Assembly (NCBI RefSeq): GCF_009208735.1 | Contig: NZ_WFLJ01000020.1 | Span: 1-64,000 of the forward strand | Length of the DNA: 64,000 bases | Direction of reading: 5' to 3' | DNA from: Janthinobacterium rivuli | GTDB lineage: Bacteria; Pseudomonadota; Gammaproteobacteria; Burkholderiales; Burkholderiaceae_D | Shown here: positions 9,226-18,384 of the stretch, in pieces | Layout of the letters: every line of letters begins with the position of its first letter | Numbering within the stretch: position 1 is the first letter of the stretch | Made by a program: the position numbers and the translations under genes | The notes under the pieces: model-generated | Databases searched by the model: none | The model's input: only the letters and a program-made list of their open reading frames with translations | Told to the model about the DNA's origin: nothing

Positions 9226-9563
9226 AGACCCTCCTGGAGGCATTGATTTCCAGAATCCAAAATAGGCACGACGTTGAAAATAGTCACGAATTCTTCAACA
9301 TCTTTTCCTTGGCAAGTTCATTACGTTATACACATCTTTTACAAAACTCGCTTGGCTCGCCTGGCATGGCCCCTCCCATTGAAATGCTTGCATTAAGCCA
9401 CCCGCGCATCAGCACATCCGCCGGTCATGAGCATGACCGGGACATCAGGCCTCCAAGGGCATGTCAAGCGGTGCCATCCAGCAACCACCCAGCCGCAGCG
9501 GATCACCCGCCGCCATAAACCACCCCATCTGCCGACGATGGGACGGGATCAGCTCCGCCATTT
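9226..9563. other. Intergenic stretch, no gene seen
   Basis: About 340 bp upstream of the membrane-anchored orphan gene and downstream of the MepB-like gene. A 91-codon open frame on the plus strand has no ribosome binding site and a low-complexity tail (H, A, P), so I do not call it. This is the point where the AT-rich patch returns to typical GC. Confidence 0.4.
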
Positions 9564-10031
9564 TCAAGCTAGCAACAAGCGAACAATCCCCGATAGATCC
9601 TCTTGGCCCACAAACCACTGCGCCTGCCAGCGCTGCGTGCGCAGCGCCTGGCTCGATTCCGGCGCGCACCATGGCGGATACACGCGCAGCGCGCGCTTGC
9701 CGCCTTGGCCGGCGCGCGACATCACGCCGCGCTCGATCAGCGCGCTGCGCGGGAAGATGAAAAAGCCGTGCCGCGCGCCGTCGCCGTCGGCCACGGCGAT
9801 GATGACGGCATCGACGGGATCCGCTTCGTCCAGCGGGGCGATGTCGGCGTCCGGATGGGGGCGCTTCCAGACGGTGACGAACTGGCCGATCTTGGTCGGC
9901 GTGGTTTTCGCCACGCGCAAGACCAGCCGCTTGCCGTGCAGGGCGGCGCGGCAGGCGCCGTAGTCCGCGCTTTCCGCTTCCGGCACGGGCGCTTGCGGCA
10001 AGCCCAGGAAAGCCCAGGGACCGGCCTTCAT
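9564..10031 (-). CDS. MepB-family protein
   Basis: 155 residues from ATG 10031 (MKAGPWAFLG), which overlaps the upstream stop in a TCAT/ATGA junction. The pattern AKTTPTKIGQFVTVWKR, HGFFIFPRSALIERG, GKRALRVYPPW and QRWQAQWF is that of the MepB family, small proteins first named from the Staphylococcus mepRAB operon, whose biochemical function is not established. The ORF extends to 10067, but the longer version would run into the upstream gene and is less likely. It forms a two-gene leftward operon with the 77-aa protein upstream. Confidence 0.75.
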   Translation of the reverse strand: MKAGPWAFLGLPQAPVPEAESADYGACRAALHGKRLVLRVAKTTPTKIGQFVTVWKRPHPDADIAPLDEADPVDAVIIAVADGDGARHGFFIFPRSALIERGVMSRAGQGGKRALRVYPPWCAPESSQALRTQRWQAQWFVGQEDLSGIVRLLLA

Positions 10032-10261
10032 TGCGCGCTGAACTCGGCTGCGGCCTTGGCCGCCCACAGCGCTTCGGCGTGGCTGGCGAACGGGCTGTCG
10101 TAGCCGTCAACGGTACCGTCCTCGTCGACAAAATACAGCCACCAGCCGTCGCCCTGCGCACGGATGGCCGTCTGGCCCGGTGCGCAGTGGGCTACCACGT
10201 CCTGTGACGATGCGAGGGTGGCGATGCGGATGCCGCGGTGAATAAGATGCTCGGGTGTCAT
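10028..10261 (-). CDS. Hypothetical small protein, 77 aa
   Basis: 77 residues starting MTPEHLIHRGIRIATLASSQDVVAHCAPG and containing a two-strand WWLYFVDEDGTVDGYDSPF segment, then an alanine-rich helix. The C-terminal part reads like a short periodic 'aeaLwaAKaAAE' helix seen in small cytoplasmic proteins of Betaproteobacteria. It overlaps the start of the MepB-like gene by 4 bp, so the two are probably co-translated. No function recognised. Confidence 0.6.
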   Translation of the reverse strand: MTPEHLIHRGIRIATLASSQDVVAHCAPGQTAIRAQGDGWWLYFVDEDGTVDGYDSPFASHAEALWAAKAAAEFSAQ

Positions 10262-10359
10262 GGCAAAATAGCTAATGCAAAATAAATAATGGCGATAGTG
10301 TAGCCGCGCCGCCCTGTCCTGGCCAGTGCGCTACACTATTCCTTCATACGGAGGACGAC

Positions 10360-10722
10360 ATGGCATCACAGCAAGGCACGGTGGATTTTTTGCTCGACCA
10401 GATGGCGGGCGCGGGCGGCATCAGCGCGAAAAAAATGTTTGGCGAGTATGGCCTGTATTACGACGGCAAGATGTTCGCCATCGTCGCCGACGACCAGCTG
10501 TTCATCAAGCCGACGGATGCGGGCCGCGCCTGGATCGGCGCGCAAGGCGCGTTGCAGGAAGCGCCGCCCTATCCGCAAGCCAAGCCATACTTTTTGATCG
10601 ATGGCGGGCTGTGGGACGAGCGCGACTGGTTGAGCCAGCTGGCGCGGCGCACGGCGGACGCCTTGCCGCCGCCAAAACCCAAGCCGCCGCCCAAGCCTAA
10701 AAAACAGACTTCAGCTGGCTAG
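10360..10722 (+). CDS. TfoX N-terminal domain protein
   Basis: 120 residues. Residues about 10-95 match the TfoX N-terminal domain (ISAKKMFGEYGLYYDGKMFAIVADDQLFIKP, then PYPQAKPYFLIDGGLWDERDWLSQL). It has a proline/lysine-rich tail (PPPKPKPPPKPKKQ) and lacks the TfoX C-terminal domain, so it is a stand-alone YjhX/TfoX-N type protein. Family members are linked to competence regulation, but this short form is uncharacterised. A GGAGGAC site precedes the ATG. Its 3' end overlaps the convergent dehydrogenase gene by 12 bp. Confidence 0.8.
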   Translation: MASQQGTVDFLLDQMAGAGGISAKKMFGEYGLYYDGKMFAIVADDQLFIKPTDAGRAWIGAQGALQEAPPYPQAKPYFLIDGGLWDERDWLSQLARRTADALPPPKPKPPPKPKKQTSAG

Positions 10723-11715
10723 TACGCTGTTCTCGCACGCCTTGCCTTCACGGAAGCATTGCAGGTTGTAATACGTGATGGCGGCGATCTCGCGCAGCGC
10801 TTCGATGGTGAAGAAGCCCTGGTGGCCCGTCACCAGCACGTTAGGGAAGGTCATCAATCGCTGGAAGATGTCGTCGTCGATGATGTCGGACGAGCGGTCC
10901 TGGAAGAACAGATTGCTTTCCTGCTCGTACACGTCGATGGCGAGCGAACCGAGCTGGCGCGATTTGAGCGCTTCGATGACGGCGCCCGTGTCGATCAGGC
11001 CGCCGCGCGAGGTGTTCACCAGCATGGCGCCCTTCTTCATCAGCGGTAATGTTGCTTCGCTGATCATGTGGCGCGTGCTCTCCATCAGCGGGCAATGCAG
11101 CGAGACGATGTCGGACTCGGCCAGCAGCCGCGGCAGCTCCACCATCGTGCCCAGCTCGGCGAACGCGGGCGCCGGATACGGGTCGTGGCCCAGCACCGCG
11201 CAACCGAAGCCCTTGAAGATGCGCGCCGTGGCCAGGCCGATCTTGCCGGTGCCGACGATGCCCACCGTCTTGCCGTGCAGGGTCGCGCCCAACAAGCCGT
11301 CCAGCGAGAAATTGCCTTCGCGCACGCGGGCGTAGGCGCGGTGCGTGTTGCGGTTCAGGGTTTGCACGAGTGCCAAGGTGTATTCGGCCACGGCTTCCGG
11401 GGAGTAGGCAGGCACGCGGGCGACAAAAAAGCCCAGGCGTTTCGCCGCTTCGAGGTCGAGGTTGTTGTAGCCGGCGCAACGCAGCAGGATGGCGCGCACG
11501 CCGTAGCCGTGCAGCGCTTCCAGCACTGGCGCGTCGAGCACGTCATTGACGAAGACGCAGACGGCTTGCACGCCTTGCGCCAGCACCACGGTTTCCTGGC
11601 TCAGCGAGGCACTGTGATACACCAGCTCGATGTTGGCGGCGTCGGGCTGGGACGGCAAGGCTTCATCGAAGAAACGGCGGTCGTAGGGCTGGCTGGCGAA
11701 GAAGGCGATTTTCAT
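10711..11715 (-). CDS. ldhA: D-2-hydroxyacid dehydrogenase (D-lactate dehydrogenase type)
   Basis: 334 residues with the LdhA family start MKIAFFASQPYDRRFFDEA. The Rossmann NAD-binding motif is GKTVGIVGTGKIGLATARIFKGFG near residues 145-168. Catalytic Arg (NTSRGGLIDT), Glu (YEQESNLFFQD) and His (VTGHQGFFT) signatures are present. It interconverts pyruvate and D-lactate with NADH in the cytoplasm. An AGGAC site lies upstream of the ATG. It is not obviously part of the EPS operons flanking it: 88 bp separate it from the SGNH-like gene transcribed in the same direction. Confidence 0.85.
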   Translation of the reverse strand: MKIAFFASQPYDRRFFDEALPSQPDAANIELVYHSASLSQETVVLAQGVQAVCVFVNDVLDAPVLEALHGYGVRAILLRCAGYNNLDLEAAKRLGFFVARVPAYSPEAVAEYTLALVQTLNRNTHRAYARVREGNFSLDGLLGATLHGKTVGIVGTGKIGLATARIFKGFGCAVLGHDPYPAPAFAELGTMVELPRLLAESDIVSLHCPLMESTRHMISEATLPLMKKGAMLVNTSRGGLIDTGAVIEALKSRQLGSLAIDVYEQESNLFFQDRSSDIIDDDIFQRLMTFPNVLVTGHQGFFTIEALREIAAITYYNLQCFREGKACENSVLAS

Positions 11716-11802
11716 GGGGCGTCCTGGAACTTGCTGGATGGCAAAACAGCATCATAGCGCAAGCGCCCCGCCCCGCGGCGTACGCCTGGCACCGCCAGCG
11801 GC

Positions 11803-12993
11803 CTATTTGGGTTCGCGGGGCAAGGTCAGCACGTGGCGCAGGTAGGCCGTTTCCTCGGCGTGCTGCGCGTGGTAGCGCTCGCGCGCGGCGCGCATGGCCG
11901 CCTGATGGGCATCAACCGTGGCAGGCGTCAGCTCGATGCCAAAATCATCCGGCACGGCCGTGCCGCCGCCGAACAGGCGCGCCAGGATGAAGCGGCCCAC
12001 GTTGTCGCGGTAGTGCGACGCTTCCCAGTAATAGCGCATCGCGCGCGCGCCCGTCACTTGCGGGATCGGCTCGCTGGTGATGCTGTTGAAGCCGGAAAAA
12101 TCAAGCAGGCGCACGTCGCAGCCCTGGCGCCGGTAGCGCCCGGCCAGCTGCGCCAGGTCGCGCTGCCATGTTTCCATGGCGTCCCATTTGCCGCGCCAGT
12201 ACAGCCCGTCGAGCGTGAGCGCGTGCGTGGGATTGATGTACAGGCGCAAGCGCGTGCCGCCCTGGCACAACTTGCCGACACTGGCGTCGAAAGCGCGCAG
12301 CGCGGGCGCCGTCGGCCCCAGGCCATCGCCAAATTCCTGCAGGCGCGGCGTGAAGGCGCGCGCCGTGCCGGCCCAGGTACGGTTGCGGCTGGTGAGGCAG
12401 GACGCGTCGCGCTGGCCGTTCAGCGCCAGGCTGGACAGGCACACGCCGTCATAGCTGCCGCTGAGGATGCGCCAGGTGTCGCGCGTCATGTCCACCGTCA
12501 GGCCGCGCTTGATGTTGAGCAAGGCGCGCCGCGCGAAAAACGCGGGGCCGGCGGCCGTCAAGCCCGGCTCCACCCCGGCCGAGCCCAGCTCCAGCGAAAA
12601 CGAGGGGGCGTCGATGCCCCACACCATGGTGTCGACATGGCTGACCCTGGCCGCGTGCTCGGCCAGGCGGATGGCCTCGCCGATGGAGGCGCCGGACACG
12701 GCGCTGTTGAAGACGCTCTTGCCATCGAACAAGGCGCGCACGCCCGTCGGCAAGCCCATTTCCGTGCGCGAATTGCCGATGTACACGACGGCGGGCCGGT
12801 AGCGCGCCACGGCATACGTCTTGCCCCACGCGCTGAGCTTTTCATACGTGGGACGCAGGCGCTGCAGCAGCGGGCTGTCCCACTGGTGCAGCAGATACGG
12901 GTCGACGCGGTAATTGACGGCGGACACGAAGGCCAGCGCGGCCAGCACGCAGGCGAAGAAAATGGCGAGGTAGCGACGGGCGGTGGTATCCAT
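11803..12993 (-). CDS. SGNH-like membrane-anchored protein of the EPS acylation group (copy 1)
   Basis: 396 residues from ATG 12993, matched to the start of its paralogue; an upstream TTG at 13014 is possible. One N-terminal membrane segment (about 9-27) anchors a periplasmic domain. YIGNSRTEMG (GNSR at 73-76) resembles block I of SGNH hydrolases, and YYWEASHYRDNVG near residues 325-337 resembles the block V region with its His. Such proteins accompany MBOAT acyltransferases (as AlgJ/AlgX do AlgI) and complete O-acetylation of exported polysaccharide. It lies 41 bp after its paralogue of identical length and closely similar sequence, in the operon of the MBOAT gene. Esterase versus transferase activity cannot be judged. 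Confidence 0.7.
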   Translation of the reverse strand: MDTTARRYLAIFFACVLAALAFVSAVNYRVDPYLLHQWDSPLLQRLRPTYEKLSAWGKTYAVARYRPAVVYIGNSRTEMGLPTGVRALFDGKSVFNSAVSGASIGEAIRLAEHAARVSHVDTMVWGIDAPSFSLELGSAGVEPGLTAAGPAFFARRALLNIKRGLTVDMTRDTWRILSGSYDGVCLSSLALNGQRDASCLTSRNRTWAGTARAFTPRLQEFGDGLGPTAPALRAFDASVGKLCQGGTRLRLYINPTHALTLDGLYWRGKWDAMETWQRDLAQLAGRYRRQGCDVRLLDFSGFNSITSEPIPQVTGARAMRYYWEASHYRDNVGRFILARLFGGGTAVPDDFGIELTPATVDAHQAAMRAARERYHAQHAEETAYLRHVLTLPREPK

Positions 12994-13034
12994 GGTCAGC
13001 GCGGGAAGTAGCAAAATGAGGAGAGAAATGGCGT

Positions 13035-14225
13035 TCAGCGCCGGATCAGTGGCCCGTCCAGCACCCGCTGCGCATAGGCCGCCTCGCGCGCGTGTTCCAC
13101 GCGATAGCGGTCGCGCGCGGCGCGCATGGCCGCCTGGTGGGCGTCGACATTGGCCTGCGTCAGTTCCACGCCGAAATCGGCCGGCGGCGGCGTGTCGCCG
13201 CCGAACAGGCGCGCCAGGATCATGCGGCCCACATTGTCCCGGTAATGCGACACTTCCCAGTAATAATGCATGTCGGGCTTGCCGCTGACGAGCGGGGTCG
13301 CCTCCATCGTGATGCTGTTGAAGCCGGAAAAATCATGCAGGCGCACGTCGCAGCCCCGCTGGCGGTGGCGCGCGACGACTTGCACCAGTCCCCGCTGCCA
13401 CGCCTGCATGGCATCCCACTTGCCGCGCCAGTGCAGCGCGTACAAGGTCAGCGCGTGCGTGGGGTTGATGTACAGGCGCAAACGCACGCTGCTGCGGCAC
13501 AGCTTGCCGATGCTGGCGTCGAGCGCGCGTGTCGAGGGCGGCGTCGGCCCCTGGCCATCGCTGAATTCCTGCAGGCGCACGGGAATGGCGTCCTTGGTGC
13601 CGAGCCAGTGCCGCATGCCCTTGAGGGTGCACGTCTCGTCGCGCTGCCCATACAAGGCCAGATTGGAGCGACAGACATCGCCGGCATGGCCGGTGAGGAT
13701 GCGCACGCTGTCCTCCGTCATGTCCAGGGTCAGGCCGCGCTTCAGGTTGACCAGGGCGCGCCGGGCGAAAAAGCCGTGCTCGGCGCCCGTCAAGCTGTCC
13801 TCCACGCGCGCCGCCCCCATGTTCAGGGAAAACGTGGGCGCGTCGATGCCCCACACCATGGTCTCGACGCGGCTGACCCTGGCCGCATGCTCGGCCAGGC
13901 GGATGGCGTCGCCGATCGAGGCCCCGGACACGGCGCTGTTGAAGACGCTCTTGCCGCCGAACATGGCGCGCACGCCCGTTGGCAAGCCCAGCTCCGTGCG
14001 CGAATTGCCGATGTAGATGATGGCGGGACGGTAGCGCGCCACGGCGTAGGTCTTGGCCCAGGCGCCGAGCTTTTCATTGAGCTGGCGCGGGCGCCGCACC
14101 AAGGGGCTGTCCCACTGGTGCAGCAGGTAAGGATCGACCTGGTAGTTCAGCAACGAGACGGCGCCGAGCACCAGCAAGACGCAGGCGAGGAAGCAGATGA
14201 GGTAGCGGCGCGCGGCGGTGTCCAT
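13035..14225 (-). CDS. SGNH-like membrane-anchored protein of the EPS acylation group (copy 2)
   Basis: 396 residues, starting at ATG 14225 just 2 bases after the stop of the MBOAT gene, implying coupled translation. A longer frame to 14342 lies inside the MBOAT gene and is rejected. Its layout matches copy 1: a membrane anchor at residues 9-27, VDPYLLHQWDSPL, YIGNSRTELG with GNSR at 73-76, FNSAVSGASIGDAIRLAEHAAR, and YYWEVSHYRDNVG near the C-terminus. The two copies are a tandem duplication, possibly with different acyl or sugar specificity. It probably works with the adjacent AlgI-like protein in periplasmic O-acylation of the EPS. Confidence 0.7.
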   Translation of the reverse strand: MDTAARRYLICFLACVLLVLGAVSLLNYQVDPYLLHQWDSPLVRRPRQLNEKLGAWAKTYAVARYRPAIIYIGNSRTELGLPTGVRAMFGGKSVFNSAVSGASIGDAIRLAEHAARVSRVETMVWGIDAPTFSLNMGAARVEDSLTGAEHGFFARRALVNLKRGLTLDMTEDSVRILTGHAGDVCRSNLALYGQRDETCTLKGMRHWLGTKDAIPVRLQEFSDGQGPTPPSTRALDASIGKLCRSSVRLRLYINPTHALTLYALHWRGKWDAMQAWQRGLVQVVARHRQRGCDVRLHDFSGFNSITMEATPLVSGKPDMHYYWEVSHYRDNVGRMILARLFGGDTPPPADFGVELTQANVDAHQAAMRAARDRYRVEHAREAAYAQRVLDGPLIRR

Positions 14226-14227
14226 GC

Positions 14228-15790
14228 TCAGAACTGAAAGTAGAGAAATTCGGTGACCCGGTTCATGCCGAAGATGCAGGCGATGAACAGCGCGGCCAAG
14301 CCCACGCTCCAGCGGGGCGTGGGGCGCCAGCTGAAGGCCCAAGATCCGGCCGGTTGAAATATGCGTTCAATGGCGGGCTCGTAGAGAAAGAATATTTCTT
14401 GCGTGTTCGGCGCCTTGAAGGCCAGCAGCATCGCCGCCAGCAGCACGGGCAAGCCCGGCCCCGCCAGTTCGATCCAGCGGATGCCGCCGAAGGCCGGGTG
14501 CAAGCCCCACTGCGCCAGGCTGGCCGCGTGACTGGCCAGGCCGCGCGGCAAGCTCACGCCATTTCCCCCCACCAACGCGCGCGTGATATCCCAGGCCGTG
14601 GCCACGTCGGGCGCGCGGAAGAAGATCCAGGCCAGCATGACGGCAAGAAAAGTCAGGACGCCCGGCCACCAGCGCGCCGTGACGGTGCCGAATGCGCGCT
14701 GCCACGCCTGCTGCAGCACCAGGTACAGGCCGTGCAAGCCGCCCCAGATGACGAAGGTCCAGCCGGCGCCATGCCACAGGCCGCCCAGCAACATGGTCAG
14801 CATCAGGTTACGGTAGCGCATGGCCTGGCCATGGCGGCTGCCGCCCAGCGGGATGTATAAATAGTCGCGCAGGAAACGCGACAAGGTCATGTGCCAGCGG
14901 CGCCAGAAGTCGGCGATATTGGTCGCCTTGTATGGCGAATTGAAGTTCAGCGGCAATTTCACGCCAAACAGGCGCGACAGGCCGATGGCCATGTCCGAAT
15001 AGCCGGAAAAGTCGAAGTACAGCTGGAAAGTGTAGGCCAGCACGCCGATCCAGGCCTCGATCAGGGTGGGTTCGGCGCCGGCCGCGAAGACGGGAATCGC
15101 CAGCGGCGACAAGTTGTCGGCGATCAGCACTTTTTTCGCCAGGCCGATGGTGAAGATCGACAGGCCGATGGCGAAATTGGCGGCGCGCGGATGGGCGTTG
15201 GACGGGTCGGCGAACTGCGGCATCATGTCGCGGTGGTGCAGCACGGGACCGGCGATCAGGTGTGGAAAATAGCTGACGAACAGCACGTAATGGATGAAGC
15301 GGTATTCGCGCACCTCGCCCCGGTAGCAATCGACGAGGAAGGCGATCTGCGTGAAGGTGAAAAACGAGATACCGATCGGCAAGATGATGTCGAGGCCGTG
15401 CCACGGCAGGCTGGCGGCGTCGGCACCGGCGGCGATGGCCACGGCATTGACGCTGTCGATGAAGAAATTCGCATATTTGTAATACGCGAGCAAGCCCAGG
15501 TTCAAGGCCAGCGCCGCCACCAGCACGCGCTTGCGGGCCGCGCCCGCGCGCGCGCCGATCAGGCGCCCGGCGCCGTAGTTGACGCAGATCGAGGCCAGCA
15601 GCAACGGCAGGTAGCGCACGTCCCACCAGGCATAGAAGAACAGCGAGGCCAGCGCCAGCCACGCGGCCGGGGCCAGGCGGCGCCAGCTGGCGGACGCGCC
15701 ACCGGCGGGTGCCCAGCGATCGAGCAGGAAATAGCCGGCCAGCACGATGGGCAGATAGCCGAACAGGAAGGCGAAGGAATTAAACAGCAT
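14228..15790 (-). CDS. MBOAT-family O-acyltransferase, AlgI-like
   Basis: 520 residues with about ten hydrophobic segments; the start MLFNSFAFLFGYLPIV is supported by AGGAGG 5 bases upstream. MBOAT/AlgI features include LPIGISFFTFTQIAFLVDCYRGE, NIADFWRRWHMTLSRFLRDY and the invariant His region GGLWHGAGWTFVIWGGLHG near residues 330-350. It moves an acyl group (probably acetyl) across the inner membrane for transfer to the polysaccharide by periplasmic partners, here presumably the two SGNH-like proteins immediately downstream. The upstream glycosyltransferase gene overlaps its start by 11 bp. The longer frame to 15976 is an out-of-frame run inside that gene. Confidence 0.88.
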   Translation of the reverse strand: MLFNSFAFLFGYLPIVLAGYFLLDRWAPAGGASASWRRLAPAAWLALASLFFYAWWDVRYLPLLLASICVNYGAGRLIGARAGAARKRVLVAALALNLGLLAYYKYANFFIDSVNAVAIAAGADAASLPWHGLDIILPIGISFFTFTQIAFLVDCYRGEVREYRFIHYVLFVSYFPHLIAGPVLHHRDMMPQFADPSNAHPRAANFAIGLSIFTIGLAKKVLIADNLSPLAIPVFAAGAEPTLIEAWIGVLAYTFQLYFDFSGYSDMAIGLSRLFGVKLPLNFNSPYKATNIADFWRRWHMTLSRFLRDYLYIPLGGSRHGQAMRYRNLMLTMLLGGLWHGAGWTFVIWGGLHGLYLVLQQAWQRAFGTVTARWWPGVLTFLAVMLAWIFFRAPDVATAWDITRALVGGNGVSLPRGLASHAASLAQWGLHPAFGGIRWIELAGPGLPVLLAAMLLAFKAPNTQEIFFLYEPAIERIFQPAGSWAFSWRPTPRWSVGLAALFIACIFGMNRVTEFLYFQF

Positions 15791-16853
15791 GCTGCCTCCT
15801 GGCCGGCAGCGATTGCGCCTGGCAGTAACATTCGGCGATCTGGGCCGCCACCCTTTCCCACGTGAAGTGTTCCACCAGGGCTTGCACGCGCGCCCGTTCG
15901 GGCGGCAGCGCCAGCAATTGCGCGATGGCCTGGCGCTGCGCGGGACCATCGTCCCAGCGCACCTTGCGCAGCGCAAACGCCGAATCGGGCAAGTCGAGCG
16001 CGCTTTGCGCCGTCATGACGACGGGCGTGCCGGCCGCCAGCGCTTCGAGCACGCTCAAGGGAAACACCTCACCCTGACTGGGCAAGGCCGCCACGGCCGC
16101 CGCATGATAGGCGCTGGCCAGCAGCGGGTCGGCATGATCGAGCGCGCCCAGCCAGCTAACGTGGGGCAAGTCCAGCAACTGCTGCAGATACGGCTGCTGC
16201 TCGCGCGGCGCGGCGCCGATCAGCACCAGCGGCACGCCGACGCCGGCCAGCGCCTGCGCCAGCCCCAGCTGGTTTTTATAGGGCGAGATGCTGCCCACCA
16301 TCAGCACGAACGGCCCGGCGATACCCGTCTCGCGCAGGAACAGGTCGCCATTGGCCGAGAAGAAATGCGGATTGATCCCGTTCGGCAAGACGCGGATCGA
16401 CTGCGCCGGCAAGCCGAAGCCCTGCACGATGGCGTCGCGCTCGGCGTCGCCCAAGGCAATGACCACGTCGGCCAGCTGCAAGGCGCGCCGCGTTTGCGCA
16501 TAGCTCGTTTGCACCATCCACTCCGTCAGGCGCCCGGCCAGCCGGTCGGCCAGCCGCGCGCGCCAGGCGCTGGCGCGGCCCCAGCCCGGCGACAGCAGCG
16601 GCGACAGCACCACGGGCACGCCTTGTTCGCTGGCCATTTCCATGATGCGGTAAGTGCCATTGCTCGCCGAAAACACGTGCAGCACGTCAAAATCGGCCAG
16701 CCGTTCATGGTTGGCATCGACCAGCTGCACTTCCAGCGGGCGCGCCGCCTGCCGGGGCAGCCGGTTCAGCGCGGCAATGGTTTCGCGCACCTGGATCTGC
16801 AAGCCGCCGTCGCGCTGGAACAGCATCGGGTAGGACAAGATACCGACACGCAT
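15780..16853 (-). CDS. Glycosyltransferase family 4
   Basis: 357 residues from ATG 16853 (MRVGILSYPMLFQRDGGLQ), with a GAAAGG site upstream. GT-B fold: VLMVGSISPYKNQLGLAQAL at the start of the donor half, GVPLVLIGAAP, and ALPSQGEVFPLSVLEALAAGTPVV as the EX7E-type motif. The acceptor half contains FDVLHVFSASNGTYRIM. It follows the flippase gene and overlaps the MBOAT gene, placing it in the leftward EPS operon. It probably adds a sugar to the repeat unit; the donor is unknown. Confidence 0.85.
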   Translation of the reverse strand: MRVGILSYPMLFQRDGGLQIQVRETIAALNRLPRQAARPLEVQLVDANHERLADFDVLHVFSASNGTYRIMEMASEQGVPVVLSPLLSPGWGRASAWRARLADRLAGRLTEWMVQTSYAQTRRALQLADVVIALGDAERDAIVQGFGLPAQSIRVLPNGINPHFFSANGDLFLRETGIAGPFVLMVGSISPYKNQLGLAQALAGVGVPLVLIGAAPREQQPYLQQLLDLPHVSWLGALDHADPLLASAYHAAAVAALPSQGEVFPLSVLEALAAGTPVVMTAQSALDLPDSAFALRKVRWDDGPAQRQAIAQLLALPPERARVQALVEHFTWERVAAQIAECYCQAQSLPARRQHAV

Positions 16854-16890
16854 GGTCATCCTTTCGTGCGCCCGCGCCGATGTCGAAGGC

Positions 16891-18369
16891 TCAGTGCGGT
16901 GATTTGACTGCCAGCCAACGGCCGGCAATCTTGCGTTGCAATAACAGAAATTCGCCGGCGAGCTCATGCTTCAACAGGAACAGACCGGCCAGCCAGCACA
17001 GCAAGGTGGCCAGTGCCGTGCCCGCCAGCGCCAGCAGCGCCGGTGTGTCAATTGGCAGCCACAGCAAGGCAGCGACGGGGACAACGCCGCAGCAGCCGCA
17101 GAGCAACAGACTCTTGCGCAAGGTGCGCGCCAGGATGCGCCAGTCCAGTGCGCTCAAACGCCGCAGGCATCCGTAGTTGAGCCAGCTGCGAAGCATGCTG
17201 CTGAGCACCACGGCCCAGGCCACCGCCACCAGCCCGAATGGCGCCGCGGCCAGCAGCAGCGCCACTTTGATGCCGCCAGCCCAGGTATCGAGCCGCACCT
17301 GCGCACGCAGCTGGCCCGTCGCCACGAACAGGTAGCGGGCCATGCTGAACATGCTATACACGGCAGAGGACAGGCACATGATCCGGATCAAGGGCACACA
17401 GTCCAGCCATTGCGTGCCATACAACACCTTGACCAGGGGCAAAGCCATGCAGGCGAGGAAGAGAAAGAACGGCCAGGCCAGCGCCGTCATGTAACTGATC
17501 GTGCGCAAATACACGAGTTCCGCCCCGCCCTGCCCACCCTGCACCCCTTCCTCCCGCGCACGGGCCGCGAACAGGGGAAACACCACGGGAGAAATGGCGC
17601 TGGTGATGGCCTGGTTGAAGATATTGAGCACGCTTTGTGCCTTGCCGAACAGGGCCAGGCTTTCAATGCCGATCAGCTTGCCAATGATGAGGTCCGGCGC
17701 CGCCACGCCCGCCTCGTCGACCAGGCCGCCACCGGTCGCATACGCGCCGAAGCGGCCGATGGCGCCCATGCCGCGCCGCCCCGGCAGCCACGGCAGTGCT
17801 GCAGGACGCACCAGCAGACTGACCAGCAGCGAGGCGCAGGAGCCGGCCAGCGCCGCCCACACCATGCTCATATAACTGTAGCCCTGCAGCGCCAGCAGCA
17901 CGGCCACCAGCAGATTGACCACGCTATTGGCCGCGTTGATGGCGTAGATGGCGCGAAAGCGCAGTTGCCGGCGCAGCATCGGCAACGTCAGCGCGCTGAA
18001 CGGGATCAACAGGAAATTGATAGCCAGCAGGCGCAGCACCAGGGTCAGCCGTGGCTCGCCATAGAATTGCGCCAGCGGCGCGCTGGCCAGCAGCACCAGG
18101 CCCGCCAGCAGCCAGGCGACGAGCAGGCTGGTGGCCAGCGCGGCCCGCAATTTGACGGCATCAAGCTGCTTTTCCTGGATCAGGTATTGCCCCACACCAA
18201 AGTCGCGCACCACTTGCGCCAGCGCCACCAGCACGGCGCCCAAGGAATACACGCCCACTTCGGCCGGCGTCAGCAGGCGCGACAGTACCATGGTGGCGAC
18301 GATGCCCAGCAGCAGCACCGTGTATTTTTCGGCGAAGGAAAAGAAGAATGAATGGCGGGTGGCGCTCAT
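16891..18369 (-). CDS. Wzx-type polysaccharide flippase
   Basis: 492 residues with about 12-14 membrane segments, of the MATE-like oligosaccharide flippase superfamily (AEKYTVLLLGIVATMVLSRLLTPAEVGVYSLG at the start, DFGVGQYLIQEKQL). It should flip undecaprenyl-linked EPS repeat units across the inner membrane for the Wzy-like ligase/polymerase encoded at 20607. It lies 15 bp after the GT2-GT4 fusion and 37 bp before the GT4 gene, all leftward. The glycine-rich loop EEGVQGGQGGAELV near the middle is unusual but in frame. Confidence 0.85.
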   Translation of the reverse strand: MSATRHSFFFSFAEKYTVLLLGIVATMVLSRLLTPAEVGVYSLGAVLVALAQVVRDFGVGQYLIQEKQLDAVKLRAALATSLLVAWLLAGLVLLASAPLAQFYGEPRLTLVLRLLAINFLLIPFSALTLPMLRRQLRFRAIYAINAANSVVNLLVAVLLALQGYSYMSMVWAALAGSCASLLVSLLVRPAALPWLPGRRGMGAIGRFGAYATGGGLVDEAGVAAPDLIIGKLIGIESLALFGKAQSVLNIFNQAITSAISPVVFPLFAARAREEGVQGGQGGAELVYLRTISYMTALAWPFFLFLACMALPLVKVLYGTQWLDCVPLIRIMCLSSAVYSMFSMARYLFVATGQLRAQVRLDTWAGGIKVALLLAAAPFGLVAVAWAVVLSSMLRSWLNYGCLRRLSALDWRILARTLRKSLLLCGCCGVVPVAALLWLPIDTPALLALAGTALATLLCWLAGLFLLKHELAGEFLLLQRKIAGRWLAVKSPH

Positions 18370-18384
18370 GCGGACCGCCCGCGC

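Noticed and set aside
15789..18351. Long plus-strand frames opposite the GT4 and flippase genes
   Set aside because: Same antisense artefact; the minus-strand genes have motifs, overlaps and ribosome binding sites.
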